Assembly (NCBI GenBank): GCA_015522935.1
Contig: WALH01000034.1
Coordinates: 1 to 5,501, forward strand
Length of the DNA: 5,501 nt
Origin: DHVE2 group archaeon
Lineage (GTDB): Archaea; Thermoplasmatota; Thermoplasmata; Thermoplasmatales; Aciduliprofundaceae
Direction: 5' to 3'
Shown one piece after another: positions 1 through 5,501 of the stretch. The first letter of the stretch is position 1. Each line of letters begins with the position of its first letter. The translations under genes were made by a program, and so were the position numbers. The notes below the pieces were generated by a model. That model made no database searches, was not told where the DNA came from, and was given only the letters and a program-made list of their open reading frames with translations.

Positions 1-1
1 C

Positions 2-1018
2 GAAAATTTACGGCTGCCTGTTTCGAGAACTCTTACACTGCTGGATGAATCGCTGGAGATGTTGAAAGAGGTTAAAAGGGATGAGAAGTATTTTCTTACG
101 CCATATTTCGAATTCTCTTTGGAAAATGTGGCATATCTCAGAAAAGAGGAGCTTTCTTCCATTGTTAGAGACCAGAAGGACGATGAATTGCTTTCCCTTA
201 TTTATACCACGATGGTTCCGTACATCTCCATAATGGATTTGGAGGAAGCGCTCCAGATGATAGGGAACGGCGAGGTCTGCCTCGAGGAACGATGTCTATC
301 AGGGATTGTAAGGCATATTGCTCCGCTCAATATGGAAAAAGCTCTGGAACTGGTGCAGCAGCACAACCTGTTTGACTACAGTCTTATAGATTATCTTGTA
401 AGCCTTATGTCTGCGGTAGACATGGAGGCTGCTGTTGATATTATGAGAAACACTTACATGACGGAGGATGATATGGAGCATCTAATCTGGACCATTTGTC
501 ATAACTTTAAGGAGAGAAGCAGAAGGGCGTTGATGCTTGGAGGCGATTCATACGAGGAGCCTGAAATTGGCGAAGAGGAGACCGAAGAGAACAGCCTCTC
601 TTTGGCAGAGGAATTCCTTAGAGAGCTCAATGAGGGTGCCCTGAGCGGTGAGGAGGAAAAAAGAGCACTCTCTATGTTAAACACACAGCTCAGAAAAATA
701 GCAAAATCTTCAACGAGCAAGGCCATCTCCATTGCGGAGCAGGTAGTTAATCCAGACTTTCGTTGTTCCGCAAATTTTACAGTGGCAAGCGGGATTGCTC
801 GAATGGAGTCAGAGCTGGCTCTAGAGATTGCTAGAAGTATGGAGTGCCAGCCATATAAAGTTATAGCAATGATAAGGGCAACTGACGGAATCTCCATGAA
901 CTTAACCTCCAAGATGCTGGAAAAGACAGACGATGATGTGGTTATTGATGCTTTTATTTCTCAGAAAGAGAGGTTTCTTCCCTACATGGAGCATATGCTG
1001 ATGGGGACAAACCAGTAA
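2..1018 (+). CDS. Alpha-helical repeat protein, 5' end outside the window
   Basis: The reading frame is open from the window edge. Nineteen codons precede the first ATG (59) with no stop, and they read as ordinary protein (start ENLRLPVSRT), so the true start probably lies upstream and ATG 59 is likely internal. 338 residues are visible. A helical motif recurs about every 31 residues. Counting from ATG 59, DLEEALQMI is near 60, NMEKALELV near 91 and DMEAAVDIM near 121; after an interruption, SKAISIAEQVV is near 220 and SELALEIARSM near 251. This spacing fits two-helix repeats stacked into an alpha-solenoid (HEAT/TPR-like), usually a protein-binding scaffold. A strongly acidic stretch at about 163-200 (EEPEIGEEETEEN) splits the repeats into two blocks. 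There is no signal peptide or membrane segment, so it is probably cytosolic. I recognise no catalytic motif and cannot name a family. Confidence is high that it is a gene and low on function. Confidence 0.85.
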   Translation, partial: ENLRLPVSRTLTLLDESLEMLKEVKRDEKYFLTPYFEFSLENVAYLRKEELSSIVRDQKDDELLSLIYTTMVPYISIMDLEEALQMIGNGEVCLEERCLSGIVRHIAPLNMEKALELVQQHNLFDYSLIDYLVSLMSAVDMEAAVDIMRNTYMTEDDMEHLIWTICHNFKERSRRALMLGGDSYEEPEIGEEETEENSLSLAEEFLRELNEGALSGEEEKRALSMLNTQLRKIAKSSTSKAISIAEQVVNPDFRCSANFTVASGIARMESELALEIARSMECQPYKVIAMIRATDGISMNLTSKMLEKTDDDVVIDAFISQKERFLPYMEHMLMGTNQ

Positions 1019-1034
1019 TACACTCCCTTTTAAG

Positions 1035-1074
1035 TATTGTGGTATATCGATTTTTGAGGTCATCAATACCAATA
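1035..1074 (+). terminator. Possible terminator hairpin and T-tract after the repeat-protein gene
   Basis: TATT (1035-1038) and GGTAT (1041-1045) can pair with ATACC (1066-1070) and AATA (1071-1074), giving nine base pairs with a two-base bulge. A T5 run (1051-1055) lies in the loop, and a T4 run lies just upstream at 1028-1031. Archaeal termination often depends on oligo-T tracts rather than a hairpin followed by T's. The position, 10-40 bases past the stop codon, fits, but the stem is AT-rich and could be chance. Confidence 0.25.
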
Positions 1075-1153
1075 TTAACGATTTGACAGGACCACTCCTC
1101 CTCTTCGCACAGGCACATAATTGAGCCTGCCGAACCGTGTTAAGGGATATATC

Positions 1154-1281
1154 ATGGGCGTAGAAGAGGATATTATCAACAAGCCAGTACCCTTTCTGAG
1201 GACCAGAAAAAAGCTGTGCTATCAACTGAAAGATTTGTAAGAGTTATTGCGGGTGCAGGCAAAACGGAAACCCTGACGCGT
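1154..1281 (+). pseudogene. 5' fragment of a UvrD/Rep-like (SF1) helicase gene, decayed
   Basis: In the frame of position 1198 the sequence reads LSEDQKKAVLSTERF, then VRVIAGAGKTETLTR. This is the N-terminus typical of UvrD/Rep/PcrA superfamily-1 helicases: the Q motif (EDQKKAV) followed by motif I, the Walker A ATP-binding loop. The usual loop is AGxGxGKT. Here it is AGAGKT, one glycine-containing dipeptide short, which should damage ATP binding. An ATG at 1154, six bases after a purine-rich AAGGG, opens another frame reading MGVEEDIINKPVP. This looks like the natural N-terminus, joined to the helicase frame by a frameshift near 1190-1197. All sequence after ETLTR is missing, since the DNA runs straight into a transposase fragment. 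The rest of the usual 600 or more residues is absent, so this is a remnant. The family call is fairly firm; the start and frameshift are inferred. Confidence 0.7.
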
Positions 1282-1588
1282 ATGATGCAAGGGAGATATT
1301 CAATCTTCTACATGAAAGGGGGATTGAATCCGGCATACGGATAAGGAAAAACGCAAGCACTCTGGCAAGAGGTTCTCCGTACAGAAAAAATGCGTAAGAG
1401 AAGTCAATACGCTGGGATATGAAAGATGGAAAGAAAAGCAGGAGTATGGAAAAAGATGGGCCGTAGAAGGCATATTCTCATCCGTTAAGAGAATTTTCGG
1501 AGAAAGCGTAACGGCACAGGGCCAAAACTCTGCAATTCAGGAGGTGGAAAGGAAGTTTCTGATGTACAATATACTGCTGGATAGGTGA
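1275..1588 (+). pseudogene. 3' fragment of an IS4/IS5-type DDE transposase, frameshifted
   Basis: Frame 3 from about 1275 reads DAYDAREIFNLLHERGIESG and continues with RKNASTLARGSPYR. This resembles the region around and after the second catalytic Asp in IS4/IS5-group transposases. The frame stops at 1395-1397. The protein resumes in frame 2 from about 1385 and continues to the TGA at 1586-1588, with YGKRWAVEGIFSSVKRIFGE and a final MYNILLDR. The Y-(2)-R-(3)-E-(6)-K signature is exact: Tyr at 1445, Arg at 1454, catalytic Glu at 1466 and Lys at 1487. The frame change falls in or beside a run of six A's (1385-1390) and looks like a one-base loss. The N-terminal half with the first catalytic Asp is missing and no left terminal repeat is visible. 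The element is therefore dead, unless the frameshift is a sequencing error, in which case it is still 5'-truncated. Confidence 0.8.
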
Positions 1589-1812
1589 AAAACCGCTTAG
1601 ACCAATATCTAACAAATGGAAATATTGGCTGGAGGGGTGCCCGAATGGAGAATCCGGAAGTCTGCAGGAATTATGCAACAGAGCAGCTTGTTTCTCAATG
1701 TCATACCCTTCCCGGAAGCGACTGTAAAATAATTTCGGAATAGAACACGACATGGGCAATCTTGTCTTTCTTACCGAAAGTCATCAAGAAGGGGCTATAT
1801 TCCTCTGTTTCT
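1589..1812. other. Spacer with no intact gene
   Basis: This stretch lies between the dead transposase and the 3' end of the large surface-protein gene. On the plus strand the frames are interrupted and I recognise no domain. On the minus strand a 39-codon ORF overlaps the large gene's stop. Another minus frame over 1630-1759 reads protein-like (RFREGYDIEKQAALLHNS) but runs on antisense through the transposase. It may hold the right end of the insertion sequence and decayed coding DNA. No promoter, tRNA or clear terminator is visible. Confidence 0.5.
1602..1628. repeat. Small inverted repeat just after the transposase fragment
   Basis: CCAATAT (1602-1608) is complementary to ATATTGG (1622-1628) across a 13-base loop, beginning 14 bases after the transposase stop. 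It may be a transcript-end hairpin or a relic near the right end of the insertion sequence. Seven base pairs of mostly AT sequence can occur by chance, and no matching left end exists in the window to test it as a terminal repeat. Confidence 0.3.
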
Positions 1813-1820
1813 TCATTCAT
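1701..1820 (-). CDS. Possible short ORF overlapping the end of the surface-protein gene
   Basis: On the minus strand an ATG at 1820-1818 overlaps the TGA stop of the large gene (1815-1813) by eight bases in the sequence AATGAATGA, an arrangement often seen in translationally coupled operon genes. The ORF encodes 39 residues and ends at 1701. It starts MNEETEEYSPFLMTFGKKDK and continues with IAHVVFYSEIILQSLPGR, a plausible composition with a polar start and an amphipathic or hydrophobic end. Near its stop another minus frame continues protein-like (RFREGYDIEKQ), so this may be the 5' end of a longer gene broken by a frameshift. There is only a weak purine stretch (AAGAAGAA) as a ribosome site. 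I recognise no family, and it may be a chance ORF in the decayed spacer. Confidence 0.3.
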   Translation of the reverse strand: MNEETEEYSPFLMTFGKKDKIAHVVFYSEIILQSLPGRV

Positions 1821-4800
1821 TTCTTCTTGCATATTCATTTTCAATCTCGAGAATGCGAGAATTTACCACTCTCTTACAAGCCCCCTCAGACTTTGCTAAA
1901 AGTTTTGTCTTATAGCTAACATCTAAGGATTCCTCATAATTTTTCAACAGTGGCCTTATTTCTGTTAGATAACTGAAAAAACAACCTTTTATCTTTCGAG
2001 CAAAAAGAACAAAACCTGAAACCATAATGCTGAGAAGTATTATACTAAGTGAAACTACAAAAAGATTCGGATTGCCCCAGTACATAACACCACCACCTGT
2101 CGCGGAAACAATGAAGACTATTGCTCCCCAAAAAATAACATTAACATCATAATCTGTTGAGAAAAGCCCACCAAAAAAGCCAACACCACTTGCAAACATG
2201 ACTGCAAGTATCCAGATATAAGCGGGAAGAGACAGGAAGATAGAGGAAAATGACAGGGAGAGGAGGATAATTCCCATTAGTACGCCAGGGATTGAATCAT
2301 CTCCTACCCCAAAGAATGTGAGCAATAAACCGGTAATTATGCCAAGAATTACAAGAGAGACGCCTAAAAGATTCGGATTGCCCCAATACATAATGGCACC
2401 GACTATAGCAGAAGAAATGAATATTAATATCCCTGCAAAAATGCCCAGATCATTATCATCAGAAAGCTCACTACCAAAAAAGCCAACACCACTTGCAGAC
2501 ATGACTGCAAGTATCCAGACATAAGCTGGAAGAGACAAAAAAAGAAATGAAAATGAAACAGATAGTAATAATATGATGAGCCCCATCCCAGTAGCAACGC
2601 CTTCCTCATTTTCTAGACCAAAGTAGATGAGTAATAAAGAGATAATTACGCCAAGGATTACAAGAGAACAAACGAGAAGATTTGGATTGTCCCAATAAAT
2701 ATCTGCACCAACTAGTGAAGAATAAATGAAAAGCGCCAAAGCGGGCCAGGTACCGCCATCCTTACGCAATAGCCCACCAAAAAAGCCAACACCACTTGCA
2801 GACATAACTAGCAGTATCAAGACATAGGTGGACAGGGATAAGACGGGAGAGAAAATAGAAGGCAACAGTATAACAATCCCCATCCAGAAGGTAGAATCTT
2901 TATTCTCCTTTAAACCAAAGGAGATTAGCAATAAACCGGTGATTATGCCAAAGATTGCCGAAAAACTGATGCTAGACAATAAGCTAGGTTGAGAACCCGA
3001 ATTCATACTAGAAGCATTTTTAGTCGTGAACAGGCCGTAAGTCCCATTGCTGGCTGCTATATTTAATCTGGTGGAGATTGAGCCAACCTCCTCCCAAGTC
3101 CCATTATCCAATTTATACAACCTAAGTTGATTTTTCTCCAAATCAGAAAGTGCGGAAGTATCATATGAAATCTCAAGGGTGATATTGTCAACGGAGCCGT
3201 TAACCTGTATCTTAAAGAAAAGGTTTACACTGGACATATTTTCAGGAATTGTTGCATTTGGCGCTTCCACCCAGCCAGTAGAAACACTTCCGTTTCCATC
3301 ATAACTTAGAAGGAGGTTGGTACCGATACTGATATCCACCCAATTCTTAAGAGTCACATTGACACTTTCTGAAAATGGGCTGGCTCCTGCGTCGTTTACA
3401 GCAAGCACCCAGTAGTAATAGGTCTCTCCATTTGTTACAGAGGTGTCGTTGTACCATGTAACATTAGTAACTATAGGCGTTGTTGGTGGAGGAGGTGAAT
3501 CAAATTCTTCACTTGGGGGGACATGTTGTTGATTAAGTTGGAAAGGACTGTAATAGACCGTTGTACGAAGTATACTGTAGGTAACACCAGAACCCCCATT
3601 AGCAGGAGGATCCCATGTAATATTCACATATCCGTTCCCAGAAATTGCCTTCAAATTCTGCGGTGTTGAAAGCTGGACACCTCTATTTAACTCTCCACTT
3701 GTATTACAATTGCCATGGGAATCGTAAGCGGAGATTTTGTAATGCAGAACATGGGCGTTTAATGGAATAAAGAGGGTGTGACTGTAGTTTACACCATCAG
3801 GAGCAGCCATGGTATAATTCTGCGCTGTTGTGTTCTCTGTCGTTGTTTCAAACCAGTAATACAGATGAACGGAAAAAACCTCAGCTGTATTGTCAGTAAC
3901 GGTCGCATTGATAGTGAACGATTCATCAATTGTTGGAAACCATGGACTGGTGTCGACGATCTCTGGGCCATCGTTGTCAAAAATTGATTTTGTTACATCA
4001 CTGCCCTCTTGCCAGTTATCAGATGTATCGTTCGCAGAGATGTTATAATGTAGTGTTAAGGCATTTGAGGGGATTAAGATGGTGTGATTGTAGTTCCCAT
4101 CACTAATATTAGTCATGGCAGAATTCTGCGCTACCGTATTCCCTGTAGTCGTTTCAAACCAGTAATACAGACGAACAGAAGAAATATTAATATTATCATC
4201 AACTCTAGCACTTATCACATAAGAGTCACCAGTTGTAGGGCTGCCAGAGGTCGTATCGACGATCCGAGGAACACCGTTGTCTGTAACACTTAGATTCCTT
4301 ACAGAGTAGTTATACTCTCTTGATGCATCTTGAGCCCAGATTGTATAGTTCAGCCAGGTCGCATTGTTCCACACCGCTACCGTTATGTTAAACGAGTGAA
4401 CATCCCCTGCATTATTGACAAAAGAGTGCCATGTATGGCAATAACCGTAAACAGAGACCATTGTCTGATTAAACCACGCACCTTGAAGACCAATATTATC
4501 AGTTACAGTCGCGTAGAGAGTGAATGATTCACCGGTCGTTGGATTGCCAAAGGTGGCATCTGTTATCATCGGAAGGTCATTATCTATAACACTCTTTGTC
4601 AAATCACCAGTTTCGTTCCAGTTATTCGATGTATCGTTCGCAGAGATGTTATAATGCAGTACTAAGGCGTTTGAGGGAACAGAAATTATTGTATAATCAT
4701 AGTTCCCAGCACCAATGTCATTCATGGTAAAATTCTGTGCTATCGTATTTCCTGTAGTCGTCTCAAACCAGTAATAGAGATGAACAGAGGAAACACCGAC

Positions 4801-5448
4801 ATTATCCGTTACACTCGCATTAATAGTGAATGAGTCGCCGGTTGTAGGACCCCTAGAGGTAGTATCAACTATCTGAGGTTTATCGTTATCTATAACTTTT
4901 ATCCAGAGATTTCCACCGCTAGCCGTAGTAACAGTTATTGGCCCGGAATTTGCCCTGGTTCCATTAAATAATTGGATGAGAAAAGTTTCATTAGCAGGAA
5001 CTGATCCGGATACTGCCGTAAAGTTAATCTCTATTTTATCATCAGAAGAGGTGCTGTTGAAAAATGGGCTCAGTGTGATGTTTACAAATCTATTTCCACT
5101 AGAGTTTGTACCTCTAAGAGTAGTATTACCACTACCGTTAGTCCAAGTACCGTTAAATGTGTTGACATCCTTTACCCACATATCTTCTCCATCAAATGAC
5201 ACGGGAGCAGTTACGTTTATTGCCGATACATTGCCTGAACCTGGAAGATAAACCATTAAAGAGATGCTTGTGTTCGTACCTAATGGTGTTTGAATTATAT
5301 TAAAACTACCGGTGGCACTAGGCACAACACCATCGGCTCCGGAACTGCCTACAAGAAACCCTGTTCTTATAATAAGAAATAAAACTAGGAAAACTAGTAA
5401 GAGATTTGCTAACCTCTTGAAACTCTGATTTTTGATTTTTAATGCCAT
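1813..5448 (-). CDS. Giant glycosylated surface protein: Ig-like ×4, FN3, and triplicated four-helix membrane domain
   Basis: 1211 residues from the ATG at 5448. A TTG at 5466 would add six codons, but the AGGAGG at 5459-5454 sits inside that extension and is correctly placed for the ATG. Residues 12-34 form a hydrophobic signal or anchor helix after basic residues. Residues 40-186 form an N-terminal beta-rich domain. Residues 187-288, 289-389, 390-490 and 491-592 are four Ig-like modules beginning DN-x-x-P and carrying PTTGDSF and VTDN motifs; three of them share LYYWFETTT. Residues 593-701 are an FN3 domain (TPQNLKA, YVNITWDPPANGGSG, TNGETYYYWVLAVNDAG) with a proline-rich insert at 634-658. 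Residues 702-822 form a juxtamembrane domain (QLRLYKLDNGTWEEV). Residues 823-1150 hold 13 predicted membrane helices in three tandem modules plus one. Residues 1151-1211 are a charged tail starting ARKIK, predicted cytoplasmic. I count about 45 N-x-S/T sequons, all outside the membrane part, which fits archaeal N-glycosylation. It is an envelope protein, perhaps a receptor, adhesin, anchor or channel. The domain architecture is clear; the function is unknown. Confidence 0.92.
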   Translation of the reverse strand: MALKIKNQSFKRLANLLLVFLVLFLIIRTGFLVGSSGADGVVPSATGSFNIIQTPLGTNTSISLMVYLPGSGNVSAINVTAPVSFDGEDMWVKDVNTFNGTWTNGSGNTTLRGTNSSGNRFVNITLSPFFNSTSSDDKIEINFTAVSGSVPANETFLIQLFNGTRANSGPITVTTASGGNLWIKVIDNDKPQIVDTTSRGPTTGDSFTINASVTDNVGVSSVHLYYWFETTTGNTIAQNFTMNDIGAGNYDYTIISVPSNALVLHYNISANDTSNNWNETGDLTKSVIDNDLPMITDATFGNPTTGESFTLYATVTDNIGLQGAWFNQTMVSVYGYCHTWHSFVNNAGDVHSFNITVAVWNNATWLNYTIWAQDASREYNYSVRNLSVTDNGVPRIVDTTSGSPTTGDSYVISARVDDNINISSVRLYYWFETTTGNTVAQNSAMTNISDGNYNHTILIPSNALTLHYNISANDTSDNWQEGSDVTKSIFDNDGPEIVDTSPWFPTIDESFTINATVTDNTAEVFSVHLYYWFETTTENTTAQNYTMAAPDGVNYSHTLFIPLNAHVLHYKISAYDSHGNCNTSGELNRGVQLSTPQNLKAISGNGYVNITWDPPANGGSGVTYSILRTTVYYSPFQLNQQHVPPSEEFDSPPPPTTPIVTNVTWYNDTSVTNGETYYYWVLAVNDAGASPFSESVNVTLKNWVDISIGTNLLLSYDGNGSVSTGWVEAPNATIPENMSSVNLFFKIQVNGSVDNITLEISYDTSALSDLEKNQLRLYKLDNGTWEEVGSISTRLNIAASNGTYGLFTTKNASSMNSGSQPSLLSSISFSAIFGIITGLLLISFGLKENKDSTFWMGIVILLPSIFSPVLSLSTYVLILLVMSASGVGFFGGLLRKDGGTWPALALFIYSSLVGADIYWDNPNLLVCSLVILGVIISLLLIYFGLENEEGVATGMGLIILLLSVSFSFLFLSLPAYVWILAVMSASGVGFFGSELSDDNDLGIFAGILIFISSAIVGAIMYWGNPNLLGVSLVILGIITGLLLTFFGVGDDSIPGVLMGIILLSLSFSSIFLSLPAYIWILAVMFASGVGFFGGLFSTDYDVNVIFWGAIVFIVSATGGGVMYWGNPNLFVVSLSIILLSIMVSGFVLFARKIKGCFFSYLTEIRPLLKNYEESLDVSYKTKLLAKSEGACKRVVNSRILEIENEYARRNE
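2062..2982 (-). repeat. Three tandem copies of a four-helix membrane module
   Basis: The copies lie at 2982-2677 (protein residues 823-924), 2676-2368 (925-1027) and 2367-2062 (1028-1129), with a fourth partial copy (one helix) at 2061-1999. Each contains a helix ending in FG-(L/V), a helix ending in LSL, a helix containing ASGVGFFG and a helix ending YW-(D/G)-NPNL. A 25-base stretch encoding the ASGVGFFG region is identical in all three (2170-2194, 2473-2497, 2776-2800), spaced exactly 303 bases, or 101 codons. Copies two and three are the most alike around this block (4 mismatches in about 66 bases, by eye). This indicates internal duplication that is recent or kept alike by conversion or selection. 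Confidence 0.9.
3673..4890 (-). repeat. Four tandem Ig-like ectodomain modules
   Basis: Modules of 102, 101, 101 and 102 codons lie at 4890-4585, 4584-4282, 4281-3979 and 3978-3673. Each begins DN-x-x-P-x-I-x-D, followed by PTTG-(D/E)-S or PTIDES, then a VTDN or VDDN turn, as in beta-sandwich repeats of surface proteins. Modules 1, 3 and 4 share LYYWFETTT, AQN and an LHYNISANDTS-like strand. Module 2 lacks these and instead has GYCHTWHSF and TWLNYTIWAQD. At DNA level a 14-base block encoding the YYWFE region recurs at 3848, 4154 and 4763. Modules 1 and 3 are the closest pair, sharing long near-identical stretches (for example 4021-4060 and 4627-4666). Confidence 0.88.
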
Positions 5449-5453
5449 TGTTT

Positions 5454-5459
5454 CCTCCT
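5454..5459 (-). promoter_or_regulatory. Strong ribosome binding site of the surface-protein gene
   Basis: On the minus strand AGGAGG (5459-5454) is followed by five bases (AAACA) and then ATG (5448-5446). This near-perfect anti-16S complement decides the start in favour of the ATG over the upstream in-frame TTG at 5466. No convincing TATA/BRE promoter fits the 42 bases further upstream. A CTATAG at 5476-5471 is too close to the start codon for a transcript that includes this site, so the promoter may lie beyond the window. Confidence 0.8.
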
Positions 5460-5501
5460 GCTTCAAAGACTATAGAAAAGGATTTCTCCTTCCCCATGTT
5501 C

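Noticed and set aside
499..912. 137-codon minus-strand ORF
   Set aside because: It lies wholly antisense to the helical-repeat gene, is serine-rich as expected for a shadow, and has no start signal.
954..1118. 54-codon minus-strand ORF (contains IVNIGIDDLKNRYTTILK)
   Set aside because: The middle reads protein-like, but there is no ribosome site. Its last third lies antisense to the repeat-protein gene and no family is recognised, so chance is the simpler explanation.
902..1225. 107-codon minus-strand ORF across the end of the first gene and the spacer
   Set aside because: It overlaps the well-supported plus-strand gene and the helicase fragment antisense. It has no ribosome site, no recognisable motif and a cysteine-rich, shadow-like composition.
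1478..1759. 93-codon minus-strand ORF
   Set aside because: About 110 bases lie antisense to the transposase segment with the conserved Glu-Lys signature, so that part is a shadow. The beginning (RFREGYDIEKQ) is mentioned only as a possible remnant.
2170..2800. Regular 303-base repeats considered as a CRISPR-like or satellite array
   Set aside because: The repeats keep an open reading frame and encode membrane helices, and the spacing is a whole number of codons. They are intragenic protein repeats.
4976..5251. 91-codon plus-strand ORF within the large gene
   Set aside because: It is an antisense shadow of the sequon-rich N-terminal domain, with no ribosome site and no domain.
5449..5466. 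TTG at 5466 as the start of the large gene
   Set aside because: It would place the AGGAGG inside the coding region and has no ribosome site of its own. The ATG at 5448 is ideally spaced.
5471..5476. CTATAG as a TATA box for the surface-protein gene
   Set aside because: An archaeal TATA box here would put the transcript start at about the ATG, leaving out the strong AGGAGG site. The two signals conflict and the ribosome site is better supported.

Overview
This window most likely comes from an archaeal genome, probably a euryarchaeote of the methanogen or methane-oxidiser type. That is an inference from three things. The large surface protein has an ectodomain packed with N-glycosylation sequons and built from Ig-like and FN3 domains, a style common in archaeal cell-surface proteins. 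The left-hand gene is made of short 'A-LEIAR'-style helical repeats. The spacer holds remnants of a UvrD-like helicase and an IS4/IS5-type transposase. No rRNA, tRNA, CRISPR array or other lineage marker is present, so the assignment is tentative.

Layout. Positions 2-1018 (+) hold the 3' part of a gene that enters from the left edge and encodes a cytosolic alpha-helical repeat protein. Positions 1019-1812 are a decayed spacer. It contains a possible hairpin and T-tract after the first gene, the 5' stub of a UvrD/Rep-like helicase gene (about 1154-1281), a direct join into the 3' part of a DDE transposase gene (about 1275-1588, frameshifted), and about 225 bases with no clear gene except a short minus-strand ORF (1701-1820). 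Positions 1813-5448 (-) hold one very large gene, convergent with the first, for a 1211-residue envelope protein. Its strong ribosome binding site lies at 5454-5459. The last 42 bases at the right edge are leader sequence with no convincing promoter.

The large protein is the notable item. It has an N-terminal signal or anchor helix, an N-terminal beta-rich domain, four tandem Ig-like modules of about 101 residues, one FN3 domain with a proline-rich insertion, a juxtamembrane domain, three tandem copies of a four-helix membrane module of about 101 residues plus one extra helix (13 predicted helices), and a charged C-terminal tail predicted to be cytoplasmic. I do not recognise the membrane module as a named family. 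A glycosylated surface-exposed arm joined to a triplicated polytopic membrane domain suggests a receptor, adhesin, channel or envelope anchor; the sequence does not decide between these.

The intact genes show no obvious functional partnership. They are convergent and separated by a scar of decayed mobile or repair DNA.
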